Notes under the pieces: generated by a model
Told to the model about the DNA's origin: nothing
Seen by the model: only the letters and a program-made list of their open reading frames with translations
The model's database searches: none
Shown: positions 1 through 7,707 of the stretch, piece after piece
Layout: each line of letters starts with the position of its first letter
How positions within the stretch are numbered: the first letter of the stretch is position 1
NCBI GenBank assembly: GCA_002256985.1
Contig: NCGO01000003.1
Span: 153,212-217,211, forward strand
Source: Novosphingobium sp. 28-62-57
GTDB lineage: Bacteria; Pseudomonadota; Alphaproteobacteria; Sphingomonadales; Sphingomonadaceae
DNA: 64,000 nucleotides
Direction: 5' to 3'
Translations under genes and position numbers: made by a program

Positions 1-61
1 GCCTTTTAACCGCGCACTTAAGCCGCTTGTCAACGTCGCCCACCTGCGGCAGGGATGATCC

Positions 62-577
62 ATGGACAGCACACCTCAAAGCACTGCCGAGAATGGGGGC
101 GGCCGCCCACCCATCCCGCAAGACATGGCGTTTGAACCTTCGCGCTTCGGCAAGTTCATGATGAAGCACGGCCACACCGGCTTTGTCGGCATGGAATACC
201 GCGCCCATGGCCCAAACTGGATCGAACTTGGCCTGCCCTGGCGCGAGGATCTGGTGGGCGATCCTGAGACCGGTGTGCTGGCGTCCGGCCCGATCATCAG
301 CCTGCTCGACAATGCCACATCGATGTCCGTCTGGGCCCTGCGTGGCGGCTTCCGCCCGCAAGTGACGCTCGATCTGCGCATCGATTATGTGCGCGCCGCA
401 ACGCCCGGCAAAACGATCATCGCCTGGGCCGAATGCTATCAACTCAAAACGTCGATGGCCTTTGTGCGCGGCATTGCCCACGATGGCGATATCGCCGATC
501 CGGTCGCCCACGCTGCCGGCATCTTCATTCAGGTCGATGCCGATGGCTGGTCAAGGGAACCGGAGACCAAGGCATGA
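62..577 (+). CDS. PaaI-type hot-dog thioesterase
   Basis: This 171-residue protein has the hot-dog thioesterase pattern. The helix segment SGPIISLLDNATSMSVW (about residues 80-96) is followed by strands TLDLRIDYVRAA and IIAWAECYQLKTSMAFVRG. Members of this family hydrolyse acyl-CoA or aryl-CoA thioesters in the cytoplasm; the substrate cannot be read from sequence. The ATG at 62 follows a purine-rich AGGGAT. The stop overlaps the start of a second hot-dog gene by four bases (ATGA), so the two are probably co-translated and may form a hetero-oligomer or a pair with different chain preferences. Only 61 bases lie upstream, so the operon could begin outside the window. Confidence 0.85.
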   Translation: MDSTPQSTAENGGGRPPIPQDMAFEPSRFGKFMMKHGHTGFVGMEYRAHGPNWIELGLPWREDLVGDPETGVLASGPIISLLDNATSMSVWALRGGFRPQVTLDLRIDYVRAATPGKTIIAWAECYQLKTSMAFVRGIAHDGDIADPVAHAAGIFIQVDADGWSREPETKA

Positions 578-978
578 CCGACCTTGCCAACCGCCTGCCG
601 CCCTACGCCCGCGCCATGGGTATGCGCATCGAAGGCCTGCTCGATGGCGCACCGCTGCTCGCCATGGACTTTTCCGACCGCGCGATGGGCCGCCCCGGCT
701 ATCTCCACGGCGGCGCGATTGCGGGCCTGCTGGAAATCGCCGCCATCATGGCCCTCCACGCCGAACTGGGCGAGGAAGACGCCAAGGTGCGCTTCAAGCC
801 GGTCAACATCTCGGTCGAATACTTGCGCGGGGGAATCACGGTAGAAACCTTCGCCCGCGGCGAAGTGATCCGCGCCGGCCGCCGCATCGCCAACGTGCGC
901 GCCGAAGCCTGGCAAGCTGACCGCACCAAACCACTGGCCAGCTGCTGGATGAATTTCCTGATCAAGCCGAAGGTTTGA
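574..978 (+). CDS. PaaI-type hot-dog thioesterase, second copy
   Basis: This 134-residue hot-dog protein has a clear LHGGAIAGLLEIAAI motif (about residues 46-60), the PaaI-type HGG signature. Strands VRFKPVNISVEYLRGG and ETFARGEVIRAGRRIANVRAEAW follow. It is predicted to hydrolyse acyl-CoA thioesters. I chose the ATG at 574 because it overlaps the upstream stop as ATGA and gives a normal family length. An in-frame start at 433 would add 47 residues that are only a frame-shifted reading of the upstream thioesterase. It is paired with the first gene, and a hairpin repeat follows 37 bases after the stop. Confidence 0.85.
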   Translation: MTDLANRLPPYARAMGMRIEGLLDGAPLLAMDFSDRAMGRPGYLHGGAIAGLLEIAAIMALHAELGEEDAKVRFKPVNISVEYLRGGITVETFARGEVIRAGRRIANVRAEAWQADRTKPLASCWMNFLIKPKV

Positions 979-1014
979 AAAGCCCGCTTATTGCTCCCAT
1001 CCCGCCCATTGCTC

Positions 1015-1085
1015 CGTTCGTGTCGAGCGTAGTCGAGACACGGTAAGCACGCCGCTTGGTGTCTCGACTACGCTCGACACGAACG
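1015..1085. repeat. Perfect inverted repeat, 27-nt arms (sphingomonad intergenic hairpin, copy 1)
   Basis: Left arm 1015-1041 and right arm 1059-1085 are exact reverse complements around a 17-nt loop. A second copy lies at 14821-14886 with a compensated base change. It sits between the convergent thioesterase pair and the DUF2794 gene, so it could act as a bidirectional transcription end. Confidence 0.9.
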
Positions 1086-1102
1086 GGCTTATTTAAACGG
1101 GC

Positions 1103-1435
1103 TCAATCCTCGACCACCTTCATCAACCGCCGCTCCAGTGGCGACAGCACGCCCGCCAAGTCGTGCCCGCGCTTCAGCACCTGCCCCGCCTCGCCAAACA
1201 GCGCCCACATGCCCTGCTTGCCGCGCAGCGCGGGCCGCTTCTCGATCCGAGCCGAAGGCCGCTCCGCCGTGCGTTTGAACGCGGCGAAAACAGCGGCGTC
1301 CTTGCCAAAATCCATCGCATAATCGCGCCACAACCCGGCGGCGACCATGCGGCCATAGATATCAAGGATTTTCAGCAGTTCCAGCCGCTCAAACCCCACT
1401 TGCTGGGCTGTGCGCACATTGGGAAAGGGCACCAC
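1103..1435 (-). CDS. DUF2794 family protein
   Basis: This 110-residue protein matches the alphaproteobacterial DUF2794 pattern: a VPFP start, LLKILDIYGRMVAAGLWRDYAMDF, VFAAFKRTAERPSARIEKRP and LKRGHDLAGVL. The function of the family is unknown. The start is GTG at 1435. The gene lies 35 bases downstream of cysE on the same strand and is probably co-transcribed with it. Family assignment is from recalled pattern, and no enzyme motif is visible. Confidence 0.8.
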   Translation of the reverse strand: MVPFPNVRTAQQVGFERLELLKILDIYGRMVAAGLWRDYAMDFGKDAAVFAAFKRTAERPSARIEKRPALRGKQGMWALFGEAGQVLKRGHDLAGVLSPLERRLMKVVED

Positions 1436-1470
1436 ACTGCCGGGTGTCCCCGCTTCAGGGCCAGTCCCGC

Positions 1471-2190
1471 TCAGCGGCGAGTCCTCCGGCCAACGCTGGT
1501 CGGCGTCGGCGCTGGCGTCTCCCCATCACCCTGCGCTGCAATCAGCGCGGCAACTTGCGCTTTGAGCGCGGCCACTTCGGCCTCCAGATCATCCACCCGG
1601 CTGCCGCCATTGGGCTCACACGGCTCCTTGCAGGGCGTGCCATAGGGGATGAACTCTTTCAGCCACGTCTCAGCCGGAACCAGCGTAGAGCGCGCCTTCA
1701 GCCCAACCATCGTCGCGCCTTCGGGCACATCATCGGTCACCACCGCATTGGCCCCCACGCGCGCGCGCGGCCCCACGGTGATCGGCCCCAGAATCTGCGC
1801 GCCCGATCCGATGATCGCATTGTCGCTCAATGTCGGGTGGCGCTTGCCCGGCACGCCATTGGCCGGATTGGTGCCACCCAGCGTAACGCACTGATAGATC
1901 GTCACATTGTCGCCAATCTCAGCCGTTTCACCGATCACGGTAAAGCCATGATCGATAAACAGATGCTTCCCGATCTTGGCGCCGGGGTGAATATCGATGG
2001 CGGTAAAAAAGCGCGAAAGGTGGTTCACCGCACGCGCCAGAAAATACAGGCGCGCTTCAAACAGCCAGTGCGCCACGCGGTGGAACCCGACCGCCCACAG
2101 CCCCGGATAGAGCAGGATTTCCCAGCGGGATCGCGGCGCAGGATCGCGCGCCCGGATCGAATCCATATAGGCTATCAGGCCGTTGAACAT
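1471..2190 (-). CDS. cysE: Serine O-acetyltransferase
   Basis: This 239-residue enzyme would transfer acetyl from acetyl-CoA to L-serine, giving O-acetylserine for cysteine synthesis. A helical N-terminus (about 1-65) is followed by the left-handed beta-helix hexapeptides: IDIHPGAKIGKHLFIDHGFTVIGE, then IYQCVTLGGTNPANG with GKRHPTLSDNAIIGSGAQILGPITVG. The His of IDHGF is the usual catalytic base. The C-terminus (about 195-225) is a short Ala/Leu coiled coil (VDDLEAEVAALKAQVAALIAAQ region) and a Pro/Arg tail, longer than in enteric CysE. The ATG at 2190 fits the family start. The DUF2794 gene follows; hda lies 27 bases upstream on the same strand. Confidence 0.92.
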   Translation of the reverse strand: MFNGLIAYMDSIRARDPAPRSRWEILLYPGLWAVGFHRVAHWLFEARLYFLARAVNHLSRFFTAIDIHPGAKIGKHLFIDHGFTVIGETAEIGDNVTIYQCVTLGGTNPANGVPGKRHPTLSDNAIIGSGAQILGPITVGPRARVGANAVVTDDVPEGATMVGLKARSTLVPAETWLKEFIPYGTPCKEPCEPNGGSRVDDLEAEVAALKAQVAALIAAQGDGETPAPTPTSVGRRTRR

Positions 2191-2217
2191 GCCCGCAATT
2201 CTCTCTCTAAAACCGCG

Positions 2218-2832
2218 CTAAAGCAAGCGCGGCTGAAATTCTCCGGAACGCTCTGCCAAGGCATCGCGCACCAGCGATATGGTGACGGGTGCTTTACGCT
2301 CAAGAGACAACCGGTCAAGAGTTTCAATCAGCAACTCGATTTCCGCGTGTGACCGCTCCAACCGGGGCAGCAGATACCCCAGCACCTGCTCCCCCAGCAC
2401 AAGCCCGCGCCGCGCTGAAAGCTCCGCCACCAGCCCTGCCACCAGGTCATCATCAGGCGGCGCAATCTCGATCAGCAAGGCTGACCCCAATCGCGATGCC
2501 AGATCAGGCAGCGCGATGGTCCAAGCCCCCGGTGCTCGGTTCACCACCAGCAGCAGCGGTCGCCCATCGGCCTGCGTGCGGTTCCAGAGGTGAAAAACCT
2601 CGTCCTCGGGCAGGCTATCCGCCCCATCGATCACCTCGCCCGCCCCGCTTTCGGCAAACCAGCGCGCCAGCAGGCTCTTGCCCGAACGCGGCGGCCCGGC
2701 CAGGATCGCGGTGCGAAACGGCCAGCGCTCCGCTGCCTGCAAAGCTTCCACCACAGGGACAAGGCTAGGCCCCATCACCACGGTTTCGGCACCGCGCGCC
2801 GTCACCAGCGGAAGGGCAATCTGCGTCGACAT
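2218..2832 (-). CDS. hda: Hda-type DnaA-related ATPase
   Basis: This 204-residue protein has a DnaA-like AAA+ fold: Walker A AGPPRSGKSLLARWF (about 44-58), a Walker-B-like region PLLLVVNRAP, and a C-terminal lid. It lacks the DnaA DNA-binding domain. Hda proteins stimulate DnaA-ATP hydrolysis at the clamp and so limit re-initiation. The strand-2 acidic Walker B (DD/DE) is not obvious, as in many short alphaproteobacterial Hda proteins. I chose the ATG at 2832 (MSTQIALPL) because the clamp-binding-like QIALPL sits at the N-terminus, as expected for Hda. The start at 2910 would run into the upstream gene. It is 32 bases downstream of the DUF2066-like gene. Confidence 0.8.
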   Translation of the reverse strand: MSTQIALPLVTARGAETVVMGPSLVPVVEALQAAERWPFRTAILAGPPRSGKSLLARWFAESGAGEVIDGADSLPEDEVFHLWNRTQADGRPLLLVVNRAPGAWTIALPDLASRLGSALLIEIAPPDDDLVAGLVAELSARRGLVLGEQVLGYLLPRLERSHAEIELLIETLDRLSLERKAPVTISLVRDALAERSGEFQPRLL

Positions 2833-2864
2833 CAGTTGCTTATACGCCCGAATCGCAGAAAAAG

Positions 2865-4145
2865 TTACTTGCGGATCGAAAGCGCGCCAGCGCCCACGGT
2901 CACGCGCCATCCTTGCGCACGCAGCGCAGCGGCCAAAGCATCGAGCTCGCCTGCATAAGTCACGCGCATCACCGAAGTGCCGCCGATGGCAATCGATGTG
3001 GTGCTGGCGCTCTTTACGCCTGCAGCCCCCCGCACCGCGGCCATGCCTGCGTCCACGCCCGCAGCATCTTCGGTGGCGAACTGAATGGTGAACGTATTGA
3101 TCGCCGCGGCCGGTGCGGTTGTCACTGCACCCGCTTCATCATCCACCGATTCGGCTTCCATCGTGACCGGCGCCGGCCCCAGCTTCTGCATGGTCTGGTC
3201 GATCAGCGCCTGATCGATCTGCGTCACCATGTTCAGCGTGGGATCGGGCTTGAGCACGCCATTGGCCAGTGCCTGCGAGAATATCCGGTCGATCTGGCCA
3301 ATCGCCTGCTCCAGCATCTTGGGCACCTCGGCCTCGTTCTTCGCGTTCAGCGTGAAGCTGCCAAGGAAGCGGTTGTCGGGGCCATAGCGTGCGGTGAACG
3401 TGCCCTTCACCGGCCCGCCGGGATATTCCCGCTCCAGCCGCGCAATCGGCATGATCACATCGGAAGCACCGAACTCGTCCAGAATCATCCGCCACCAGTT
3501 GCGGCTGCGGCGGTCAAGCTGGCCTGCGGTCAGGAGCAGCGACTCCGATCCGGCCCCAATCGGCCGCACATAATCAATCGCGCTATTGCCAGTGCGATAT
3601 TCCGCCCAGGCCTTTTGCCACACATTGCGCGTTTCAAATACGGTGGCCACGCCACCCTGATGCAGCACCGGGATCACCAGCAGCGGCGCAGACCGCGCGC
3701 GCGCGCCGGTCATGCCGAGCCGTTCGCCTGTGCGTGCGCGGTCAAAGATCACGCCCAGCGTGGCAATATAGCGGCGCGGGCCGATCTGTTCGCGCTCCAC
3801 CACCACGGCCGAAACCAGCGATTCGATGGTGCTGTCGTCCAGCCCCGGCGCGGCCCCGCCGCTGCCGTTGGATTCCCACAGCTTCACCCAGGCCTTGCGC
3901 TGCGCCTCGCGCCAACCGTTGATCCGCGCATCCTCGGCATTGTCGCCGCTGACATTCACTTCGATCCCGCGAATCTCGAAATCGCCATTGCTGGCAATCG
4001 GCGGAATCCCACGATCACCTTCGATTTGCGCCACCAGCGCGGCCCCGCCCGCTGCCAGCAGAAGGGCGATTCCAAGGGCCAAAGCCTTGCGCTTCTTGGT
4101 ATTGTCGTGGGGCAGGCGCAGGGCGACCAATGGAACTCCGAACAT
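2865..4145 (-). CDS. Membrane-anchored DUF2066-like protein
   Basis: This 426-residue protein starts at the ATG at 4145. A basic stretch (NTKKRK) is followed by one hydrophobic segment [19 protein letters not shown], so it is probably a signal anchor. The exported part holds repeated sections: [31 protein letters not shown] is typical of DUF2066-like periplasmic proteins. The last 80 residues resemble a ferredoxin-like metal-associated fold ([22 protein letters not shown]), but no CXXC metal site is present. The function is unknown. It is adjacent to hda on one side and divergent from purM on the other; this neighbourhood is common in sphingomonads from general knowledge. A start at 4238 would overlap the purM upstream region. 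Confidence 0.65.
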   Translation of the reverse strand: MFGVPLVALRLPHDNTKKRKALALGIALLLAAGGAALVAQIEGDRGIPPIASNGDFEIRGIEVNVSGDNAEDARINGWREAQRKAWVKLWESNGSGGAAPGLDDSTIESLVSAVVVEREQIGPRRYIATLGVIFDRARTGERLGMTGARARSAPLLVIPVLHQGGVATVFETRNVWQKAWAEYRTGNSAIDYVRPIGAGSESLLLTAGQLDRRSRNWWRMILDEFGASDVIMPIARLEREYPGGPVKGTFTARYGPDNRFLGSFTLNAKNEAEVPKMLEQAIGQIDRIFSQALANGVLKPDPTLNMVTQIDQALIDQTMQKLGPAPVTMEAESVDDEAGAVTTAPAAAINTFTIQFATEDAAGVDAGMAAVRGAAGVKSASTTSIAIGGTSVMRVTYAGELDALAAALRAQGWRVTVGAGALSIRK

Positions 4146-4264
4146 ATGTTGGGCCGCAGCGCTGGCCAGAAATGTGCCCGGAATGCGAATTCCGGTGGTT
4201 GCGGGGGTGCTTTTGCCCAATGGCAAGTGGAAATCCAAGCAAGAAAGCGCTAGGCGCGCGCCCT

Positions 4265-5383
4265 ATGAGCGAACAGGATCAAATGCCGCCCCAAAAGCCG
4301 CAGAGCTACAGCTACGCCCAAGCCGGCGTAAACATCGCCGCAGGCAACGCGCTGGTCAAGGCCATCGGCCCACTGGCCAAGTCCACCGCCCGCCCCGGCG
4401 CAGACGCGGAGCTTGGCGGTTTTGGCGGCTTTTTCGATCTGAAAGCGGCCGGTTACAAGGACCCGCTGCTGGTCGCAGGCAACGATGGCGTTGGCACCAA
4501 AGTAAAACTCGCCATCGATCATGACCGGCATGACCAGATCGGCATCGATCTGGTCGCCATGTGCGTCAACGATCTGATCGTGCAGGGTGCCGAGCCGCTA
4601 TTTTTCCTCGATTATTTCGCCACAGGTCGCCTCGACAACGGCGTGGCTGAACGGGTCGTCGCAGGCATCGCCGAGGGCTGCCGCATCGCCGGCTGCGCAT
4701 TGATCGGGGGCGAAACAGCTGAAATGCCGGGCATGTATGCCGATGGCGATTATGACCTCGCCGGCTTCTGCGTCGGCGCGGTGGAGCGTGGCGAGCAATT
4801 GACCGGTGATCGCGTGGGCGCGGGCAACGTGCTGCTTGGCCTTGCCTCCTCGGGCGTCCATTCCAACGGCTACTCGCTCGTCCGCCGCCTTGCCGCAGAC
4901 AAGGGCTGGAAGCTGGATCGCCCCGCCCTGTTTGACAACGAACGCCTGCTGATCGATTTCCTGATCGAACCGACGCGGATTTACGTGAAGACGCTGCTGC
5001 CCTTCATCCGCTCGGGCCGCATTAACGCGCTTGCCCATATCACCGGTGGCGGCCTGCTCGAAAACGTGCCGCGCGTCCTGCCCAAGGGCCTCCACGCGCG
5101 CATCGATGCTGATAGCTGGGAACAGAGCCGCCTGATGGCCTTCCTGCAGGCGCAGGGCCATATCGAACCGGCTGAAATGGCCCGCACCTTCAACTGCGGC
5201 ATCGGCATGATCCTCGCGGTCGAACCAGAACAAGCCGATTCGCTCACCGCCGATCTCACCGCAGCAGGCGAAACCGTCTACCGCGTGGGCGAGATCGTGG
5301 CGGGCGAAAAGGGCTGCACTGTTACGGGCAGCGTGGAAACATGGTCCGCACGCGAGGCGTGGGAAGCTGTCCATGTCGGCTGA
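4265..5383 (+). CDS. purM: Phosphoribosylformylglycinamidine cyclo-ligase
   Basis: This 372-residue AIR synthetase would use ATP to close FGAM to aminoimidazole ribonucleotide, step five of purine synthesis. It shows [13 protein letters not shown] near the start, the nucleotide-binding stretch [58 protein letters not shown] and [16 protein letters not shown], all in family order. I chose the ATG at 4265 (MSEQDQM), which gives the usual length plus a short N-terminal tail; the ORF itself opens further upstream, in the divergent promoter region. It is followed by a palindromic repeat and purN. Confidence 0.95.
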   Translation: MSEQDQMPPQKPQSYSYAQAGVNIAAGNALVKAIGPLAKSTARPGADAELGGFGGFFDLKAAGYKDPLLVAGNDGVGTKVKLAIDHDRHDQIGIDLVAMCVNDLIVQGAEPLFFLDYFATGRLDNGVAERVVAGIAEGCRIAGCALIGGETAEMPGMYADGDYDLAGFCVGAVERGEQLTGDRVGAGNVLLGLASSGVHSNGYSLVRRLAADKGWKLDRPALFDNERLLIDFLIEPTRIYVKTLLPFIRSGRINALAHITGGGLLENVPRVLPKGLHARIDADSWEQSRLMAFLQAQGHIEPAEMARTFNCGIGMILAVEPEQADSLTADLTAAGETVYRVGEIVAGEKGCTVTGSVETWSAREAWEAVHVG

Positions 5384-5388
5384 AAACG

Positions 5389-5522
5389 TCCTCCCCATTT
5401 TCGCTGCAAGCGCAAATGGGGAGGGGGACCGCCCGCGTAGCGGGTGGTGGAGGGGATCGCCCCCCTCCGTCAGCCCTGCGGGCTGCCACCTCCCCATTTG
5501 TCCTGCGGAAAAACGGGGAGGA
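5389..5522. repeat. Composite palindromic intergenic repeat (ctccccattt family, copy 1)
   Basis: The purM-purN gap holds nested hairpins: CTCCCCATTT pairs with AAATGGGGAG around 5390-5424, followed by GCCCGCGTAGCGGGTGG and a mirrored CTCCCCATTTG...CGGGGAGG end near 5492-5521. A related unit is at 13443-13577. The element lies inside an operon, so its transcript would fold between two purine genes. Confidence 0.8.
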
Positions 5523-5530
5523 TTTGGGTC

Positions 5531-6469
5531 GTGACGCGCACCCCCGTCGCCGTCTTCATATCCGGCAGCGGCACCAATATGGCCGCGCTGCTCTACGCCT
5601 CGCGCGCGGCGGATTGCCCTTACGAGATCGTGCTCGTCCTCTCCAACAACCCCGAAGCTTCGGGGTTGAAACTGGCTGAGGCCGAAGGCATCCCAACATT
5701 TGCCCTGCCCCACAAAGGCATCCCCCGCGCCGAACATGATGCGCTGATGGAAGCGCAAGTGTTGGAACACGGCGCGCGCTATATCGCGCTAGCAGGCTAC
5801 ATGCGCATTCTCAGCCCCGAATTCGTCGGCCGCTGGGAAGGCCGGATGCTCAACATCCACCCCTCATTGCTGCCCAAATACAAAGGGTTGCACACCCACG
5901 ACCGCGCCATCGAAGCGGGCGATACGCATGGCGGCTGCACGGTGCACCTCGTCACCGCCGAACTCGATGACGGCCCGATCCTCGGCCAGACTCCGGTCGC
6001 GATCATCCCCGGCGATACCGGCGAAAGCCTAGCTGCGCGGGTCCTGTTTGCCGAACACCAACTCTATTCCCGCACGCTTGCCGCCTACGTCGCGCGGGAA
6101 GTCAGTGCGGATTGGCTGCTGGAGAAAGTCCGCGCGCTTGCCGCCGCGCTGCCCGAAGTGGAGGAGCGTGAAAGTCACGGCTCCCCCGGCTGGCGCGTTG
6201 GCGGCAAATACTTCGCTTATTTCAACGATCAGCACCACGGCACGCCGCACATCGCCCTCCTGGTCAAAACGAGCGGGCAGGACGAACTGGCCGCACTGCT
6301 TGAGCAGGACGAGGATGTGTGGTTCCGCCCGGCCTATTATGGCGCAAGTGGTTGGGCAGGCTTGATTCTCAACCGCAATGATGTTGATTGGGATCATGCC
6401 GCAGACTGGCTCCGCCGCAGCTGGGCCGCCGTCGCCCCGCGCCGCCTTGCCGCCATGATGGAATTTTAA
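5531..6469 (+). CDS. purN: Phosphoribosylglycinamide formyltransferase fused to a MmcQ/YjbR domain
   Basis: This 312-residue protein is about 100 residues longer than ordinary PurN. Residues 5-195 are the GAR transformylase, which uses 10-formyl-THF in purine synthesis: SGSGTN (11-16), AGYMRILSPEFV (88-99) and NIHPSLLP (108-115). Catalytic N108, H110 and D147 (in LDDGPIL) are all present. Residues 197-303 form a separate MmcQ/YjbR-like domain (GSPGWRVGGKYFAYF, HIALLVKT, WFRPAYYGASGWAGLIL, WLRRSW), a small fold often called DNA-binding in annotations but of unclear role. I chose the GTG at 5531 because it begins the conserved TPVAVFISGSG. There is no stop or frameshift at the junction. An MFS gene starts 6 bases downstream. 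Confidence 0.93.
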   Translation: MTRTPVAVFISGSGTNMAALLYASRAADCPYEIVLVLSNNPEASGLKLAEAEGIPTFALPHKGIPRAEHDALMEAQVLEHGARYIALAGYMRILSPEFVGRWEGRMLNIHPSLLPKYKGLHTHDRAIEAGDTHGGCTVHLVTAELDDGPILGQTPVAIIPGDTGESLAARVLFAEHQLYSRTLAAYVAREVSADWLLEKVRALAAALPEVEERESHGSPGWRVGGKYFAYFNDQHHGTPHIALLVKTSGQDELAALLEQDEDVWFRPAYYGASGWAGLILNRNDVDWDHAADWLRRSWAAVAPRRLAAMMEF

Positions 6470-6475
6470 CGCACC

Positions 6476-7612
6476 ATGACGTTCACCACCATCCGCCGCA
6501 TCTACGCACATGCCGGACTGCAATCGTTTGTAGAAGCCAGCGGCGGACTATTCGTCGTCGGATTTCTGGTGACTCAAGGCCTCAGCCCCTCCTTCGCTTT
6601 AGCCAGCTTCGCACTCGTCCTGCTTTCCCGGTTCGCCCTGCGCGCCGCCGTTTTGCCGCTGGCCCATGCCTATGGCCTGCGCACGGTGCTGCTGTTGGGC
6701 GTCGTGATCCGCGCGGGCTCATACATAATGTTGCCGTTTGTCAGTGGCTTGGGGCCGATGCTGGTGGCCTTTATCCTCGTCTCGGGCCTTGGCAGCGTGC
6801 TCTACTGGACCGGCTATCACGCCTATGTTTCCGCCGCTGGCAGCAACGCCGAGATGGGGCGGCAGGTTTCGATCCAGCAGGCGGTTACCGCCACGGTCGG
6901 GATTGTGGCTCCGGTGGCCGGGGGCTTCCTGCTGGGCTGGGCCGGAGCCACGGTCGGCTTTACGATTATCGCTTCAATACAATTGCTTGCAGGCCTCCCC
7001 CTGCTGGGCGCGCCAAACCCCACGATCAACCCGCAATCGCGCGCCGATCCAGACATCGTCCGTTTTGGCCGCCGCATCTACTTTGCCGAAGGGCTGCAAT
7101 CGGGCTGCAGCAACGTGGTGTGGAACCTCGCGCTGTTCGTAACCCTCGGGCAAAGCTTCGAAAACTTTGGCGGCGCGCTGGCACTGGCAGGGCTTGGAGC
7201 CGCCGCCGGGAGCCTGCTGATCGGCCGGATGATCGATGGCGGCCGCACCACGCACTCGCTCGCGCTGGCCTATGGTCTTGGCGCAATCGTCATTGGAATC
7301 AAGGCCTTGGCCTGGAGCACCGCGCTGCCCGCGCTGGTCGCCACGGCGCTCGGCGCGCTGGTCGCGCCGATGCTCGCCACCGCCATGCTCTCGCCGCTCT
7401 ATGCGATGGCGCAGCGCTCACAGTGCACGCTGCGGTTCAACATGGCGACCGAAGGCGGATGGGATTTGGGCTGTTCGGTGGCCGCGCTGGTCGCTGCGAT
7501 CATCCTTGGAACAGGGTTTGGTTATACCCTGCCGATCCTTCTGGGCCTTGGCGCAATTGCCGCCATCTGGCGGGGGCTTATGCAGTGGTATCGGCAGCCT
7601 GATACCGCTTAG
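6476..7612 (+). CDS. MFS transporter
   Basis: This 378-residue inner-membrane protein has about 11-12 hydrophobic segments, from SFVEASGGLFVVGFLVTQGL through LPILLGLGAIAAIWRGLMQW. The central soluble loop (about 182-205) carries PTINPQSRADPDIVRFGRR. It begins 6 bases after purN and is probably in the same transcript. The substrate cannot be inferred; a nucleobase or folate link would be speculation. The length is at the short end for the superfamily (usually 400 or more). Confidence 0.8.
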   Translation: MTFTTIRRIYAHAGLQSFVEASGGLFVVGFLVTQGLSPSFALASFALVLLSRFALRAAVLPLAHAYGLRTVLLLGVVIRAGSYIMLPFVSGLGPMLVAFILVSGLGSVLYWTGYHAYVSAAGSNAEMGRQVSIQQAVTATVGIVAPVAGGFLLGWAGATVGFTIIASIQLLAGLPLLGAPNPTINPQSRADPDIVRFGRRIYFAEGLQSGCSNVVWNLALFVTLGQSFENFGGALALAGLGAAAGSLLIGRMIDGGRTTHSLALAYGLGAIVIGIKALAWSTALPALVATALGALVAPMLATAMLSPLYAMAQRSQCTLRFNMATEGGWDLGCSVAALVAAIILGTGFGYTLPILLGLGAIAAIWRGLMQWYRQPDTA

Positions 7613-7652
7613 GTGCAGTTAGGTGCATCTAGGTGCACTTCAGGATTGGCAC

Positions 7653-7690
7653 AAAAAAGGGCCGCCGGATCACTCCGGCGGCCCTGATTT
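7653..7690. terminator. Bidirectional intrinsic terminator
   Basis: An A6 run, then an 11-bp stem GGGCCGCCGGA / TCCGGCGGCCC (7659-7684) with a 4-nt loop, then TGATTTTT. It lies between the convergent MFS and TonB-receptor genes, so it suits both strands. The 40 bases before it carry three copies of TTAGGTGCA / CTAGGTGCA of no known role. Confidence 0.9.
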
Positions 7691-7707
7691 TTACCAAGCC
7701 TAATCGC

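Noticed and set aside
433-573. N-terminal extension of the second thioesterase
   Set aside because: It lies in the first thioesterase gene and the ATG at 574 gives normal family length with an ATGA overlap.
4598-5770. 390-codon minus-strand frame over purM and purN
   Set aside because: The plus strand carries all PurM and PurN motifs; this is a shadow.
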